DNA of 52,804 nt. Origin: Gemmataceae bacterium (GTDB lineage Bacteria; Planctomycetota; Planctomycetia; Gemmatales; Gemmataceae). The stretch spans positions 1 through 52,804 of the forward strand of contig SHZZ01000024.1 in the NCBI GenBank assembly GCA_009692005.1. The letters run 5' to 3'. Under the pieces are notes generated by a model. The model was given only the letters and a program-made list of their open reading frames with translations. It did no database searches and was not told the origin of the DNA. The position numbers and the translations under genes were made by a program. Positions 9,421-17,256 of the stretch are shown here, one piece after another; within the stretch, counting starts at the first letter, position 1, and every line of letters begins with the position of its first letter.

Positions 9421-9726
9421 GCACAAGCAATTTGGCGCGGTATTCCTTGAGCGGCCCTTGGCGAGGCGAGGCGGGGCCTGGATTTGTTTCTTCAAGGATT
9501 CCCGCTCGGCGCGATTTCTCCAGCGCCAGGGACAAGCTCGCCAGGCGGGTGCAATGGCGCCGGGCCGTGGTGCAGTTCACCGTCATGCGCAACCCCTTCC
9601 GAAAAAGGAAAAGTAGGAACAAAAATAGAACCGCCCGGGAGGGGCAGGTTCAAGGAAAAAGGGGTTGGGTAAATCTTTTTCGCAGACTATTGTGAAAGGT
9701 TCCCCTGGCCCATGCTGGCGCCGCGA
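9421..9726 (-). pseudogene. Truncated, degenerate inverted copy of the PHP gene 5' end
   Basis: The reverse complement of 9421-9726 is nearly identical to 49189-49555, which holds the upstream region, ribosome site and first roughly 75 codons of the PHP-domain gene. The two copies share the leader and the codons for MTVNCTTARRHCTRLASLSL. The copy has lost 54 bp between two 7-bp CCTGGCG repeats, removing the hydrophobic end of the signal peptide. It has a replaced 9-10-bp patch and a 5-bp tandem duplication that restores frame after a shifted stretch. Similarity stops abruptly within the PHP motif (after NLHV), so no functional domain remains. It lies next to a MITE-like element. Confidence 0.85.
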
Positions 9727-9739
9727 ATGGAGAATAAAT

Positions 9740-9904
9740 GGTGTCAGTTCATTTATTTCTGCTCCGCCTTCGGCGGCCGGGCAACCGCGGCGTCGCGATT
9801 GATGGCATGGTAGATCAAGCCGTCAGCGCTCGGTCGTAAGGGTCGACCCATGATGGCAGCCTAACTGGAGACGAGGTAATTGACCGGAAAAATGAACTGA
9901 CACC
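9740..9904. mobile_element. MITE-like element with 15-bp terminal inverted repeats
   Basis: GGTGTCAGTTCATTT at 9740-9754 is repeated inverted at 9890-9904. The flanks ATAAAT and TTTAT extend the match imperfectly. The roughly 135-bp interior has a hairpin CCGCCTTCGGCGG and no gene. Such short terminal inverted repeats with GTGTCAG ends resemble non-autonomous elements mobilised by IS or REP-type transposases; no transposase is present here. It starts 13 bp beyond the end of the PHP-gene fragment and ends 106 bp upstream of the next gene. Confidence 0.65.
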
Positions 9905-10010
9905 TTTATATCAACCCCAGGGGGTGCTACCATGGAGCGTGGGTGTTGACGGGCGCATCCCCTTATTTGGCGAACGGGGCGCCTCACCCCGCTAAGCAAA
10001 GGAGCAAGTC

Positions 10011-11126
10011 ATGCGTTGGGCGACCTTTCTTCTGATTCTGTTTCTTCTCCCCGGGCTGGCCCGGGGTCAAGATGCCGACGTTGTCGAGGTTTTTAAGAAG
10101 TTTGAACAGGCCAAGCCCCTGCCATCAGCCATGGGCTTTTACTCTCTCGACTGGGTTTGCACACTGCCCGAGGCCAAGATCCGCGCGCAAAAAGAGAAGC
10201 GCCCGATTCTCGTTATTCTTAACACCAACATCTCCGCCCATTGCAACCTCTATTCCGGCCACACCTGAGCCAATGTCGACCATGTGCGAGGGAGTTCTCT
10301 CGCTTACCCGCCGGTTATCGAAGCCCTTCGTCCTTTCATCATCACCTACGCCAGCGCCAGGCGAGTCAGTGAATTCCCCGAGGAGATTCAAGCCTTGTGC
10401 GCGTCCATCGGCGACCGCAGGGGAAACCTTAACTTTGACATGATGGCGCTCGATGCCCAGGGCAAATTCCTCAAGCGAATGAATGCCATGATCAGCCCGC
10501 CTCAATTTCGTTTCGACCCCGAGGCCCAAGGGAAGGATTTCAAGCGTCAGGTCGATTCCTTCCTTTCCGGGATGAAACTCCCCGAGCCTCCCAAGAAAGA
10601 TCCCGCCAAACTTTCACTCCCCGATGTTCTTGGGGACGGGCCCATGGCCGGCGTCAGGATGTTCCTTACTTTCGGCAGCAACCGCCTCAACCATTACCGC
10701 ACCCCCACGGTGGAAGCTGTCCCCTCGTCAAACAGATTGAAAAAAATTCTGGCCCACCCTGAGAAAGAAACGCGAATCGGCGCCGACGGGATCCTTCCCT
10801 GGCTGGAACAGTTTTACCCCCCGGCCATCATGGATGGCATGGGCGGGTTTGAAACCATCGAAGGGGAATTCACGCTGCGGCCGGCAGGGAGCAATGGCAA
10901 AAGCCAGTTTGCCCTGCTTACAGGGGAAGCGAAGATCAAGCTGGATAACCGCACCGGTATTTCCTACATCGCGCAAGTTAGCATCGCCCTGGAGTATGAC
11001 CAGGACTCGTCCGATTTGACTCGAGTGCGCGGGGTGATGGAAACCACTTTTCCCAAGAAGGACATGCAGGGGCGCGTGGTGGAGAACATCCGCATGACCG
11101 CTGCAATTGAATCCCGCCCGGAGTGA
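10011..11126 (+). CDS. Secreted thioredoxin-like protein with in-frame TGA (selenoprotein candidate or nonsense-disrupted)
   Basis: One frame runs from the ATG at 10011 (AAGGAG 7 nt upstream, signal peptide residues 1-19) to 11126, broken only by TGA at 10266-10268 (codon 86). Before the TGA, AEAK-like IRAQKEKRPILVILNTN resembles the start of a thioredoxin fold, with Cys78. After it, ANVDHVRGSSLAYPPVIEAL and about 265 more residues stay in frame. A 7-bp hairpin with loop AGTT lies 24 nt after the TGA. If the TGA is read through, the product has 371 residues. Selenocysteine is one reading. A TGG-to-TGA (Trp) mutation or sequencing error is another, because no CxxU-type motif is formed. The downstream half alone could start at a GTG (10284), but no ribosome site is seen there. 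Confidence 0.6.
10286..10303 (+). promoter_or_regulatory. SECIS-like hairpin after the in-frame TGA (candidate)
   Basis: GCGAGGG pairs with CTCTCGC (seven pairs, one of them G-U) around an AGTT tetraloop. The loop begins 24 nt after the TGA at 10266-10268 and has G at its second position. Known bacterial SECIS elements place a short stem with G in the first two loop bases about 16-37 nt after the UGA. The stem lies within coding sequence and could also occur by chance. Confidence 0.35.
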
Positions 11127-11373
11127 AAACAGTTCTAATTCAGCCCCGCTTTTAACTACCCGGGGGGTTGGTCTTCCCCGTGATCGCCGCGCTCCAGCGC
11201 GGCCTCTTCTCCTACCGGGCAGGAGCCTGCCGTTCCCTGGGGAACAACCCCGTGGTGTGCTGGAACAAGAGGACAAATTCCCGTCAATTTGGTCTCCAGC
11301 TTGGCGCAAGTGGGAAAACCGGTTACCATTTTTGTTTATCGTTTCCTTCTCGCAATTATTGGCCGGAGTTTCC
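11127..11373 (+). repeat. Intergenic region with dispersed palindromic repeat, family A, copy 2
   Basis: This 247-bp gap precedes the CotH gene. At about 11177-11245 it holds TGATCGCCGCGCTCCAGCG as part of an 18-nt palindromic core, then GGCAGGAGCCTGCC and the palindrome GTTCCCTGGGGAAC. The same modules appear near 24482-24586. No gene is supportable in the gap. The segment 11250-11373 must contain the promoter and ribosome site of the CotH gene. Confidence 0.65.
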
Positions 11374-12996
11374 ATGACCCCTCTTTCCCATTTCTTCGGG
11401 GCCCTTGCCTGGCTCTATTCCTTTCAAGGATTGGCTCAGGCTAACCCGCAGGAAGTCTTCGGCCTGACACGGGTTCACCAATTCCATTTCACCGTATCGG
11501 CGAAAGATTACCCTGCGATGGATCCGCCCCCGCGGGCCAATCCTTTCGGCCCGGGGGCGGCAGGCCAACCCGTCATCCCCCCAGCCGACAGGGGCGCGGG
11601 GAATTTCGGCTTCGAGTTTCCCTATGTTCACGCTGCCTTCCAGGCCGAAAACAAGGTATTCAAGGACATCGGCCTGCGCTACAAGGGGAGCGGGACCTAC
11701 ATGGTTTCCTCGCGCCTTTCCAAGCGCTCTTTGAAAATCGACCTGGACCGTTTTGATGCCAGCCTGGCTTTTCACGGCCTGACCAAGTTGAATTTGAACA
11801 GCAGCGTCATGGATCCCTCGAAAATTCGCGAGGCCCTGGCGTTTGAAGTCTTCCGCGCCGCTGGGGTGATGGCTCCGCGAACCGCTTTTGCCGAGGTGTT
11901 CATCACCGTCCCGGGAAAATTCGACAAAGAATTCCTGGGCCTGTATACGCTGGTGGAGCAGGTAGATGAGGAATTCCTCAAGAGGAATTTTCAGAACGGG
12001 AAGGGGCTGCTGTTGAAGCCGGAAGGGATCCGCGGCGTGCCCTTCTTGGGAGATGACCCGGCCGCTTACCAGAAAACCTACAACCCCAAAAGCAAAGAGG
12101 GGAACGGCAACTGGAAAGGTTTGGTGGAGTTCACTCGACTGGTCAACAAGGGGACCGACGCCGAGTTTCAAAACCAGATTGCCAAACACCTCGATGTCGA
12201 TTCTTTTGTGCGCTTTCTGGCTGCCAATACGCTGCTGGCCAGCATGGACGGGTTCATTGGCCTGGGGCACAATTTTTACCTGTATCAATCACCTGATACC
12301 GGGAAGTTTACTTTCATTCCCTGGGATCTCGATTTGGCTTTTGGCTCCTTCAATATTTTTGGCAATGGCGATCAATTGGCCGACCTGAGTATTGAACATC
12401 CGCATTTGGGTGAAAACAAGCTGATCGACCGGCTGTTGGCCATGCCGAATGTCAAGTCGGCCTACCGGGAGCAGTTGAAACGGCTGCTGTCGGAGGTTTT
12501 TACCAAGGAGAAATTGGGCAAAGACCTGGAACTGGTGGAGTCTGCAACCAAGGAATTGGTGGCCAAGGAAAAGAAAGCGGTGGAGGGGAGGAAGGAAGGG
12601 GGTGGTTTTGGGATTTTCTTTAGTGGCGGTCCGGGAGTGAAAGTATTTATGGAAAAGCGAGTGGCCTCGGCGCGAGGTCAGCTGGAAGGAAACAAGAAAG
12701 GCTTTGTGCCTGCCTTCGGTCCGCCGGCCGGGATGGGAAAAGGCCCTGCCATTGGCCCGGGCAGGCCTGGTGGCCCAGGAGTCGGCGCGCCGCTGGCCAG
12801 GCCTTTTTTAAATTCCCTCGATGCCAACAAGGATGGCCAGGTGACCGAGGCGGAATTCGCCACCGGCATGAAAGTGTTTTTTTCCACCTGGGACAAGGAT
12901 AAGAATGGCGCACTCGATCAGGAAGAAATCGCGGAAGGATTGCAAAAGCTGCAAGGAATTCCTGTGCGGCCTTCTCCCCTGGGGCAGGGGAAATAA
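11374..12996 (+). CDS. Secreted CotH-kinase-family protein with C-terminal EF-hands
   Basis: The 540-residue protein has a signal peptide (residues 1-23, ending GLAQA). A CotH-like kinase domain follows: SKRSLKIDLDRF, LNLNSSVMDPSKIREALAFE, GLYTLVEQVDEEFL, HNFYLYQSPDTGKF (near residue 299) and IPWDLDLAFG (near 315), which carries the Asp residues expected for ATP/Mg binding. Two C-terminal EF-hands, DANKDGQVTEAEF (from Asp483) and DKDKNGALDQEEI (from Asp507), suggest Ca2+ binding. In spores, CotH phosphorylates coat proteins; in planctomycetes the substrates are unknown. A longer upstream frame lacks a signal peptide, so the ATG at 11374 with GGAG upstream is preferred. Confidence 0.85.
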   Translation: MTPLSHFFGALAWLYSFQGLAQANPQEVFGLTRVHQFHFTVSAKDYPAMDPPPRANPFGPGAAGQPVIPPADRGAGNFGFEFPYVHAAFQAENKVFKDIGLRYKGSGTYMVSSRLSKRSLKIDLDRFDASLAFHGLTKLNLNSSVMDPSKIREALAFEVFRAAGVMAPRTAFAEVFITVPGKFDKEFLGLYTLVEQVDEEFLKRNFQNGKGLLLKPEGIRGVPFLGDDPAAYQKTYNPKSKEGNGNWKGLVEFTRLVNKGTDAEFQNQIAKHLDVDSFVRFLAANTLLASMDGFIGLGHNFYLYQSPDTGKFTFIPWDLDLAFGSFNIFGNGDQLADLSIEHPHLGENKLIDRLLAMPNVKSAYREQLKRLLSEVFTKEKLGKDLELVESATKELVAKEKKAVEGRKEGGGFGIFFSGGPGVKVFMEKRVASARGQLEGNKKGFVPAFGPPAGMGKGPAIGPGRPGGPGVGAPLARPFLNSLDANKDGQVTEAEFATGMKVFFSTWDKDKNGALDQEEIAEGLQKLQGIPVRPSPLGQGK

Positions 12997-13189
12997 GAGC
13001 GCGTAGGGACCGATTTTCTCATTTCGCCGTCACGCGAACGGGTAAGAAAAAAAACCTGGCCAGCCTGCCATCCCCAGTGTACTAGTTAATTAGTACAGCA
13101 AGCGCTTTGCTGCTTGCGGACCCACTTTCCACCAGTTACCATGCTATTGCAATTTCCCATTCGGGTTTCCTTTTAAGCAGGAGTTGATC
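12997..13189. other. Intergenic region with inverted repeats
   Basis: The 193-bp gap between the CotH and DUF1559 genes contains TACTAGTTAATTAGTA, a 5-bp inverted repeat around GTTAAT. It is followed at once by a GCAAGC/GCTTGC hairpin. These could be an operator or promoter-proximal structure of the DUF1559 gene, but that is speculative. A GCAGGAG ribosome site sits at the end. Confidence 0.35.
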
Positions 13190-14833
13190 ATGAAAGCGTT
13201 CCTAATCCGGCCTTTGGCGCTGGCCCTGGCGGTTTTCTTTATCCCCGCAGTTTTCTCTCAGGAAACCCCGGCCGATTTAAAGCGCGTCCCCGCCGATTCC
13301 CTGGCCATGGCCCACATCCGCATCGATGAGCTGTGGAAATCCGAATCGTTGAAGGATGTCCGCGACTTGATGCTGAAAGCCGGCCCGCGCGCCCTGCTTG
13401 CTTTCGACAAACGCTTTGCCATTCAGTTCTCCTCGGTGCGCAGCGTTTCCGTTTTCGCCTTGTTCGCCATGCCCATCCCAGATTTCGCCATCATGGTCAG
13501 TTTTGCCCAGCCGGTGGATGAAAAGGGGCTGATGCAATCGGCCTTCCCGGAGGGGAAAACCGTAACCAAGGGCGGGATCTCTATCCGCATGGATGGTCGG
13601 GGTGAGTTCGGCCTGGCGATTCTGGAAGGTGGAAAGCTGGTAGCCGTTGGAACGCCCGGGGCGCTGGCGCGGCTGGAAAAACCGGGTGTAAACCGGGAAG
13701 ACGCCTATGGGAAATTCCTCAGTGGTAAAATGACATCTCCCATTCTGGCCGCCGTCAATTTCGCCGCCATTCCCGCGCAACTGGTTGGCAGTCTGCCGCC
13801 GCCCTTATCTCCGCTGGTGGAGGGCGCCGAGCTGTTGGTTTTGGAAATCCCCAGTGGGAAAGACGCCGAGATCCGCGCCCGGATTGTTTACAAGAAAGAT
13901 GACCAGGCCGCTGCCTCGCTTGATGCTTTGAAAAGCCTGGCGACCATGGCTCTGGGGGAACTGGTCCAACCGAGAAGGGAAATGGAAAAGGCTCTGTTCG
14001 CTCCGGGCAAACCTGTGCCCGCTCCGTTGGCCAATCTGCCGGAAGCGGCAGGCGCGCTGGTTGGCCTGGCCTTTCTTAATGAAGTGGAAAACCAGTTGAA
14101 GAACCCGCCGATCACGCAGAAGGGAAACCGGCTCGATGCCAGGGTGGTTTTGCCACAAATAAGTTCGAACGCCATGATGTCCTCTTGGGCGATTGGCGCC
14201 GCGTTAATGCTGCCGGCGGTGCAGAAGGTCCGCTCTGCTGCCAACAGGACCCAATCCATGAACAATTTGAAGCAGATCGCCCTGGCCATGCATAACTACA
14301 ATGATGTTTACCAGGGATTTCCCTCGGCGGCCATTTGCGATGCCAACGGCAAGCCGCTTCTCAGCTGGCGCGTCGCCATCCTCCCTTTTATTGACCAGGA
14401 CAACCTGTACAAGCAGTTCAAGCTCGATGAACCGTGGGATTCTCCCAACAATAAGAAACTCATTGCTATCATGCCCAAGGTTTACTTCCATCCGGAGTTG
14501 AATCAACAGGGAGATACCAAGACCCACTACCGGATTTTTTATGGCAACGGCGCAGCCTTTGAATTAACCAAGAAAACCCAACTGGCTAAAATCCCCGACG
14601 GCACTTCCAACACGATCATGGCGGTGGAAGCAGCAGACAGCGTCGAGTGGACCAAGCCCGAGGAGTTTCCCTTTGATCCCAAGGGCAATCTGCCCAAGAT
14701 GGCCAATGTCAACGGCGGGTTCAATGCTTCGCTTTGCGATGGCAGCGTCCGCTTTATCTCCGCCAACATTCAGGAAAAAATCCTCAAGCTCTTGATTCAG
14801 GGAAACGACGGCCAGGTGATCCCGCAATTTTAA
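13190..14833 (+). CDS. Secreted composite protein with C-terminal DUF1559 domain
   Basis: The 547-residue protein has an N-terminal signal peptide (MKAFLIRPLALALAVFFIPA). About 300 residues of unassigned sequence follow (beginning ADLKRVPADSLAMAHIRI), then a DUF1559 module: [44 protein letters not shown] and ASLCDGSVRFIS. The type IV pilin-like N-terminus that normally leads into DUF1559 is absent; only the segment after the pilin helix remains, in the middle of the protein. This composite form recurs in planctomycetes, but its role is unknown. The ATG at 13190 follows GCAGGAG by 6 nt. Small exported proteins follow, possibly in one unit. Confidence 0.8.
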   Translation: MKAFLIRPLALALAVFFIPAVFSQETPADLKRVPADSLAMAHIRIDELWKSESLKDVRDLMLKAGPRALLAFDKRFAIQFSSVRSVSVFALFAMPIPDFAIMVSFAQPVDEKGLMQSAFPEGKTVTKGGISIRMDGRGEFGLAILEGGKLVAVGTPGALARLEKPGVNREDAYGKFLSGKMTSPILAAVNFAAIPAQLVGSLPPPLSPLVEGAELLVLEIPSGKDAEIRARIVYKKDDQAAASLDALKSLATMALGELVQPRREMEKALFAPGKPVPAPLANLPEAAGALVGLAFLNEVENQLKNPPITQKGNRLDARVVLPQISSNAMMSSWAIGAALMLPAVQKVRSAANRTQSMNNLKQIALAMHNYNDVYQGFPSAAICDANGKPLLSWRVAILPFIDQDNLYKQFKLDEPWDSPNNKKLIAIMPKVYFHPELNQQGDTKTHYRIFYGNGAAFELTKKTQLAKIPDGTSNTIMAVEAADSVEWTKPEEFPFDPKGNLPKMANVNGGFNASLCDGSVRFISANIQEKILKLLIQGNDGQVIPQF

Positions 14834-14888
14834 GGGAACCGGGTGGCAGCGGGTTTATCCTCTAACTCATTCCTTTTCAGGGTGCCTC

Positions 14889-15368
14889 ATGGCCAGATCC
14901 CGCCCAGGCGACGACGAACCGAATGTCAAGTTGATCCTGATGTCGGCGCTAGCCGTGGTGTTGTTTTTGATCGTGGGGGGAGTGTGGTTTTTCAGCGGCG
15001 AAAGCGGGGGTTCAGTTTCCGGCAAAGTGACGCTGAATGGCGAAGTGGTCGATCGGGCCCGGGTGGTCTTTGAAATCCAGGGGGAAAACCGCGCCGGGCC
15101 CTTCCAGGCGCAAACAAACGACATGGGCGAGTACCAGTTGTTCGGTTCGACCAGCGCCAAGGTCCCCTTGGGGAATTACAAGGTCTCGGTGGTCAAGCTG
15201 ACTCTGAGGGGAGGTCAAGTCCCTGTGGGGGAAAAAGCCCTGGCCTTCGAGGAAAAGGGCCAATTGAGCAATATTCTGCCAAAGACCTACGAATCGATGG
15301 AAACCACTCCTCTTCAAAGGGAAGTCCGTTCCGGACGGAACAGCATCGACCTGGATCTGAAGAAATAA
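14889..15368 (+). CDS. Membrane-anchored carboxypeptidase-regulatory/transthyretin-like protein
   Basis: The 159-residue protein has a short charged N-terminus, one transmembrane helix (residues 14-36, [20 protein letters not shown]) and a beta-sandwich with the regulatory-like pattern [21 protein letters not shown], then [22 protein letters not shown]. Such small domains often accompany DUF1559 genes in planctomycetes and are presumed to lie at the cell surface; no enzymatic function is expected. It sits between two DUF1559 genes, 55 nt after the first, so co-expression is likely. Confidence 0.75.
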   Translation: MARSRPGDDEPNVKLILMSALAVVLFLIVGGVWFFSGESGGSVSGKVTLNGEVVDRARVVFEIQGENRAGPFQAQTNDMGEYQLFGSTSAKVPLGNYKVSVVKLTLRGGQVPVGEKALAFEEKGQLSNILPKTYESMETTPLQREVRSGRNSIDLDLKK

Positions 15369-15454
15369 TAGCCACCGGGCTTTGTTTCTCCAGGAAATAT
15401 AAGCTACGATGGATATTGATTAATCCTTCTTCCATCCTTTCTCTGAGGTTTCCC

Positions 15455-16375
15455 ATGTCCCCGCGCAAAAAAGGGTTCACCCTCATCGAGCTTTTGGTGG
15501 TGATCGCTATTATCGCCTTGCTGATCGGCCTGCTTCTGCCGGCGGTGCAAAAAGTGCGGGAAGCTGCCAGCCGCATGCGCTGCTCCAACAATTTGAAGCA
15601 GATCGGCCTGGCCCTGATTGGCTACCATGATGCCCGGGGGAATTTCCCCCAGGGGGGCGGCGACCCCACTGGCGGAGTCGAAAACCCCTCCCGCAGGATC
15701 TTCTACTTCAACTGGCCCTTCCATATCTATCCTTTCATCGAGCAGGAAGCGCTGTTCAAACTTGCCCCCACGGATGAATTCGTCGACATTTTCACCCTGG
15801 CCGGCGGCAACGCCGTAATTACCACACTCGATACCTCGGTCATCAACATTTACTACTGCTCTACACGCCGCAGCCCCCGACTTTATCACGGCGATGCCAT
15901 TTGCGACTTCGCCGGCAACAGCGGCAGCAACAACTCCGATGGCGTTCTCGTTATCAACAACTCTCCCACCTATATGCGCGTGCGCATCGGCACAATTACC
16001 GATGGAACTTCCAACACTTTGATGGTGGGAGAGCGCAGGATCAATCTGGCCACCCAGGATTCCGGGACTGATTTTTACGATAACGAACCGGCGGTGCGTT
16101 CTGGCTCCGATGGCGATGTTCTTCGCCGGGCACAGCCTTCCGGAGCTTCCTGGCTGACTCCTGCCGCCGATATCAATGTGCAAACCACGGTGAACGGCGG
16201 GTATTTCGGCGGGCCGGGCTCCATGCAATTTGGTTCCTCACACTCTAGCGGCATGCAGGGTGTTCTTGTCGATGGTTCGGTCCGAAGGATTTCATTTGGC
16301 TGCGACCCTCTGGCTTTTAAAAACCTCTGCGTGAGAAACGATGGGCTGATCGTCGATTTTTCCGTGATCGAGTAG
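15455..16375 (+). CDS. DUF1559 protein with type IV pilin-like N-terminus
   Basis: The 306-residue protein starts [20 protein letters not shown], a prepilin cleavage/methylation site (GFTLIE) followed by the pilin-type hydrophobic helix. DUF1559 proper follows: [46 protein letters not shown] and VDGSVRRIS. It is presumably processed by a prepilin peptidase and exported as a pseudopilin-like surface protein. I chose the ATG at 15455 with GAGG upstream, because longer starts would put the prepilin site too far from the N-terminus. Confidence 0.9.
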   Translation: MSPRKKGFTLIELLVVIAIIALLIGLLLPAVQKVREAASRMRCSNNLKQIGLALIGYHDARGNFPQGGGDPTGGVENPSRRIFYFNWPFHIYPFIEQEALFKLAPTDEFVDIFTLAGGNAVITTLDTSVINIYYCSTRRSPRLYHGDAICDFAGNSGSNNSDGVLVINNSPTYMRVRIGTITDGTSNTLMVGERRINLATQDSGTDFYDNEPAVRSGSDGDVLRRAQPSGASWLTPAADINVQTTVNGGYFGGPGSMQFGSSHSSGMQGVLVDGSVRRISFGCDPLAFKNLCVRNDGLIVDFSVIE

Positions 16376-16400
16376 AAGCGGTTGCAAGGGACCCGGTTTG

Positions 16401-16478
16401 TTTCTTTCCTGGGAACGCCGCGCTCCAGCGCGGCAGATTGATTGGCCGCGCTGGAGCGCGGCGTTCCCAGGAAAGAAA
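16401..16478. repeat. Dispersed palindromic repeat, family A, copy 3 (perfect 34-bp inverted repeat)
   Basis: The arms at 16401-16434 and 16445-16478 are exact reverse complements, separated by the 10-nt spacer AGATTGATTG. Each arm also contains GCCGCGCTCCAGCGCGGC, or its complement, and GGGAACG, the shared modules of family A. It lies 25 bp after the end of the DUF1559 gene and could form a long hairpin or a cruciform. Confidence 0.85.
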
Positions 16479-16740
16479 ACCCGTTGGGTGCTCCGAATCG
16501 GAAGGCCGCACGGAGCCAAGCGTCAGCGACGGGTTCTTCTTTTGGACCCCTCACCCAGCCTCTCCCCCACTGCTTAGCAGCGGGGGAGAGGGGAAAAGAA
16601 AGATGGGTCCGTGGTGGCATCCGAGGCCCCACTTGGCCAAGCCCCCAGGGTGCAAGCGTGATTTGTTCTTCGCTGGGATTGCGGCGCTCCAGCGCGGCTT
16701 CTTTTTTTGGCCCCTCTCCCCTTGGGGGAGAGGGGAATAA
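16479..16740 (+). repeat. Dispersed repeats, family B (two copies) and a family A half-copy
   Basis: The first family B copy (about 16497-16608) holds CCAAGCGTCAGCGACGGG and CCTCTCCCCCACTGCTTAGC, the latter pairing with the following GCAGCGGGGGAGAGG. A second, partial copy (about 16609-16740) repeats GGCCCCACTTGGCC and GGGTGCAAGCGTGA and includes a family A half-element GGCGCTCCAGCGCGGCTTC near 16682-16700. Together with 6624-6745 these show a repeat family inserted in gene-free gaps. No gene is supportable in 16376-16789. Confidence 0.7.
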
Positions 16741-16769
16741 AAAACCGGCCGGTTGAGTCAACCGACCGG
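16737..16769 (-). terminator. Rho-independent terminator of the minus-strand lipoprotein gene
   Basis: On the minus strand CCGGTCGGTTGACTCAACCG continues into CCGG to form a GC-rich hairpin (16745-16769), followed by an uninterrupted T-run. The hairpin lies 21 bp past the stop of the lipoprotein gene at 16790. An opposite T-run (TTTTTT after 16774) means it could also work for plus-strand transcripts. Confidence 0.8.
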
Positions 16770-16789
16770 CGCGAGTTTTTTAAAGCAAA

Positions 16790-17209
16790 CTACTTGGAAT
16801 CAAGTTTAAACTCGAACTTATCGCCATCCTGCTTCACCTCGGCTGACAGGGTGGTGGCGGTGTTGTACTTTTCGGGAAGGAAATTCACCTTGGACTTGGC
16901 GCCGGCTTCCTGTCCGGGCCCGGTTTTTACACCCTTGGGTAGTTTCATTTCCTCTTCCTTAAAGCTCGAGACTAGCACCTTTTTCTTGCCCCCGGAAGAG
17001 GTTCCCTCGAACTGCCCATTATTAATAGTGCAGGTTGCAGGGGCCTTTCCCACTGAATCCTCGAAGGTGATCTCACCTGAGGCCAGAGGCTTGCCATCCA
17101 AAGAGACGGAGCCGCTGATCTTGTACATTTTCTCCGGGGTTGGGCCGCCACAGCCGGAAAAAAAACCCAAGACGGCAACAAAAGCCAAAGCAAGAATAGG
17201 CCGTTGCAT
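16790..17209 (-). CDS. Small lipoprotein, carboxypeptidase-regulatory-like
   Basis: The 139-residue protein has a lipoprotein signal (MQRPILALAFVAVLGFFSGC, lipobox FFSGC) and then a beta-sandwich pattern: YKISGSVSLDGKPLASGEI and EDSVGKAPATCTINNGQFEG. This is the small transthyretin/carboxypeptidase-regulatory-like fold common next to DUF1559 genes in planctomycetes. It would be anchored to a membrane facing the periplasm. It follows the DUF1559 gene 17257-18300 on the same strand after 47 nt and ends in a strong terminator, so the two probably form a unit. Confidence 0.82.
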   Translation of the reverse strand: MQRPILALAFVAVLGFFSGCGGPTPEKMYKISGSVSLDGKPLASGEITFEDSVGKAPATCTINNGQFEGTSSGGKKKVLVSSFKEEEMKLPKGVKTGPGQEAGAKSKVNFLPEKYNTATTLSAEVKQDGDKFEFKLDSK

Positions 17210-17256
17210 GAATGAAACTCCCTGGGTGTAAAGATTTCTTGGTGAAGCCCGACAGT

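Noticed and set aside
9740-9904. Complete insertion sequence with transposase
   Set aside because: The interior is only about 135 bp and holds no open frame of useful size, so only a non-autonomous element can be claimed.
10284-11126. Separate gene starting at GTG 10284 after the in-frame TGA
   Set aside because: It has no Shine-Dalgarno and no signal peptide, and continues the upstream frame exactly; kept as part of the 10011-11126 gene.
16401-16740. CRISPR array
   Set aside because: The repeats are palindromic and dispersed, with no regular 30-40-nt unit and spacer pattern and no cas genes nearby.
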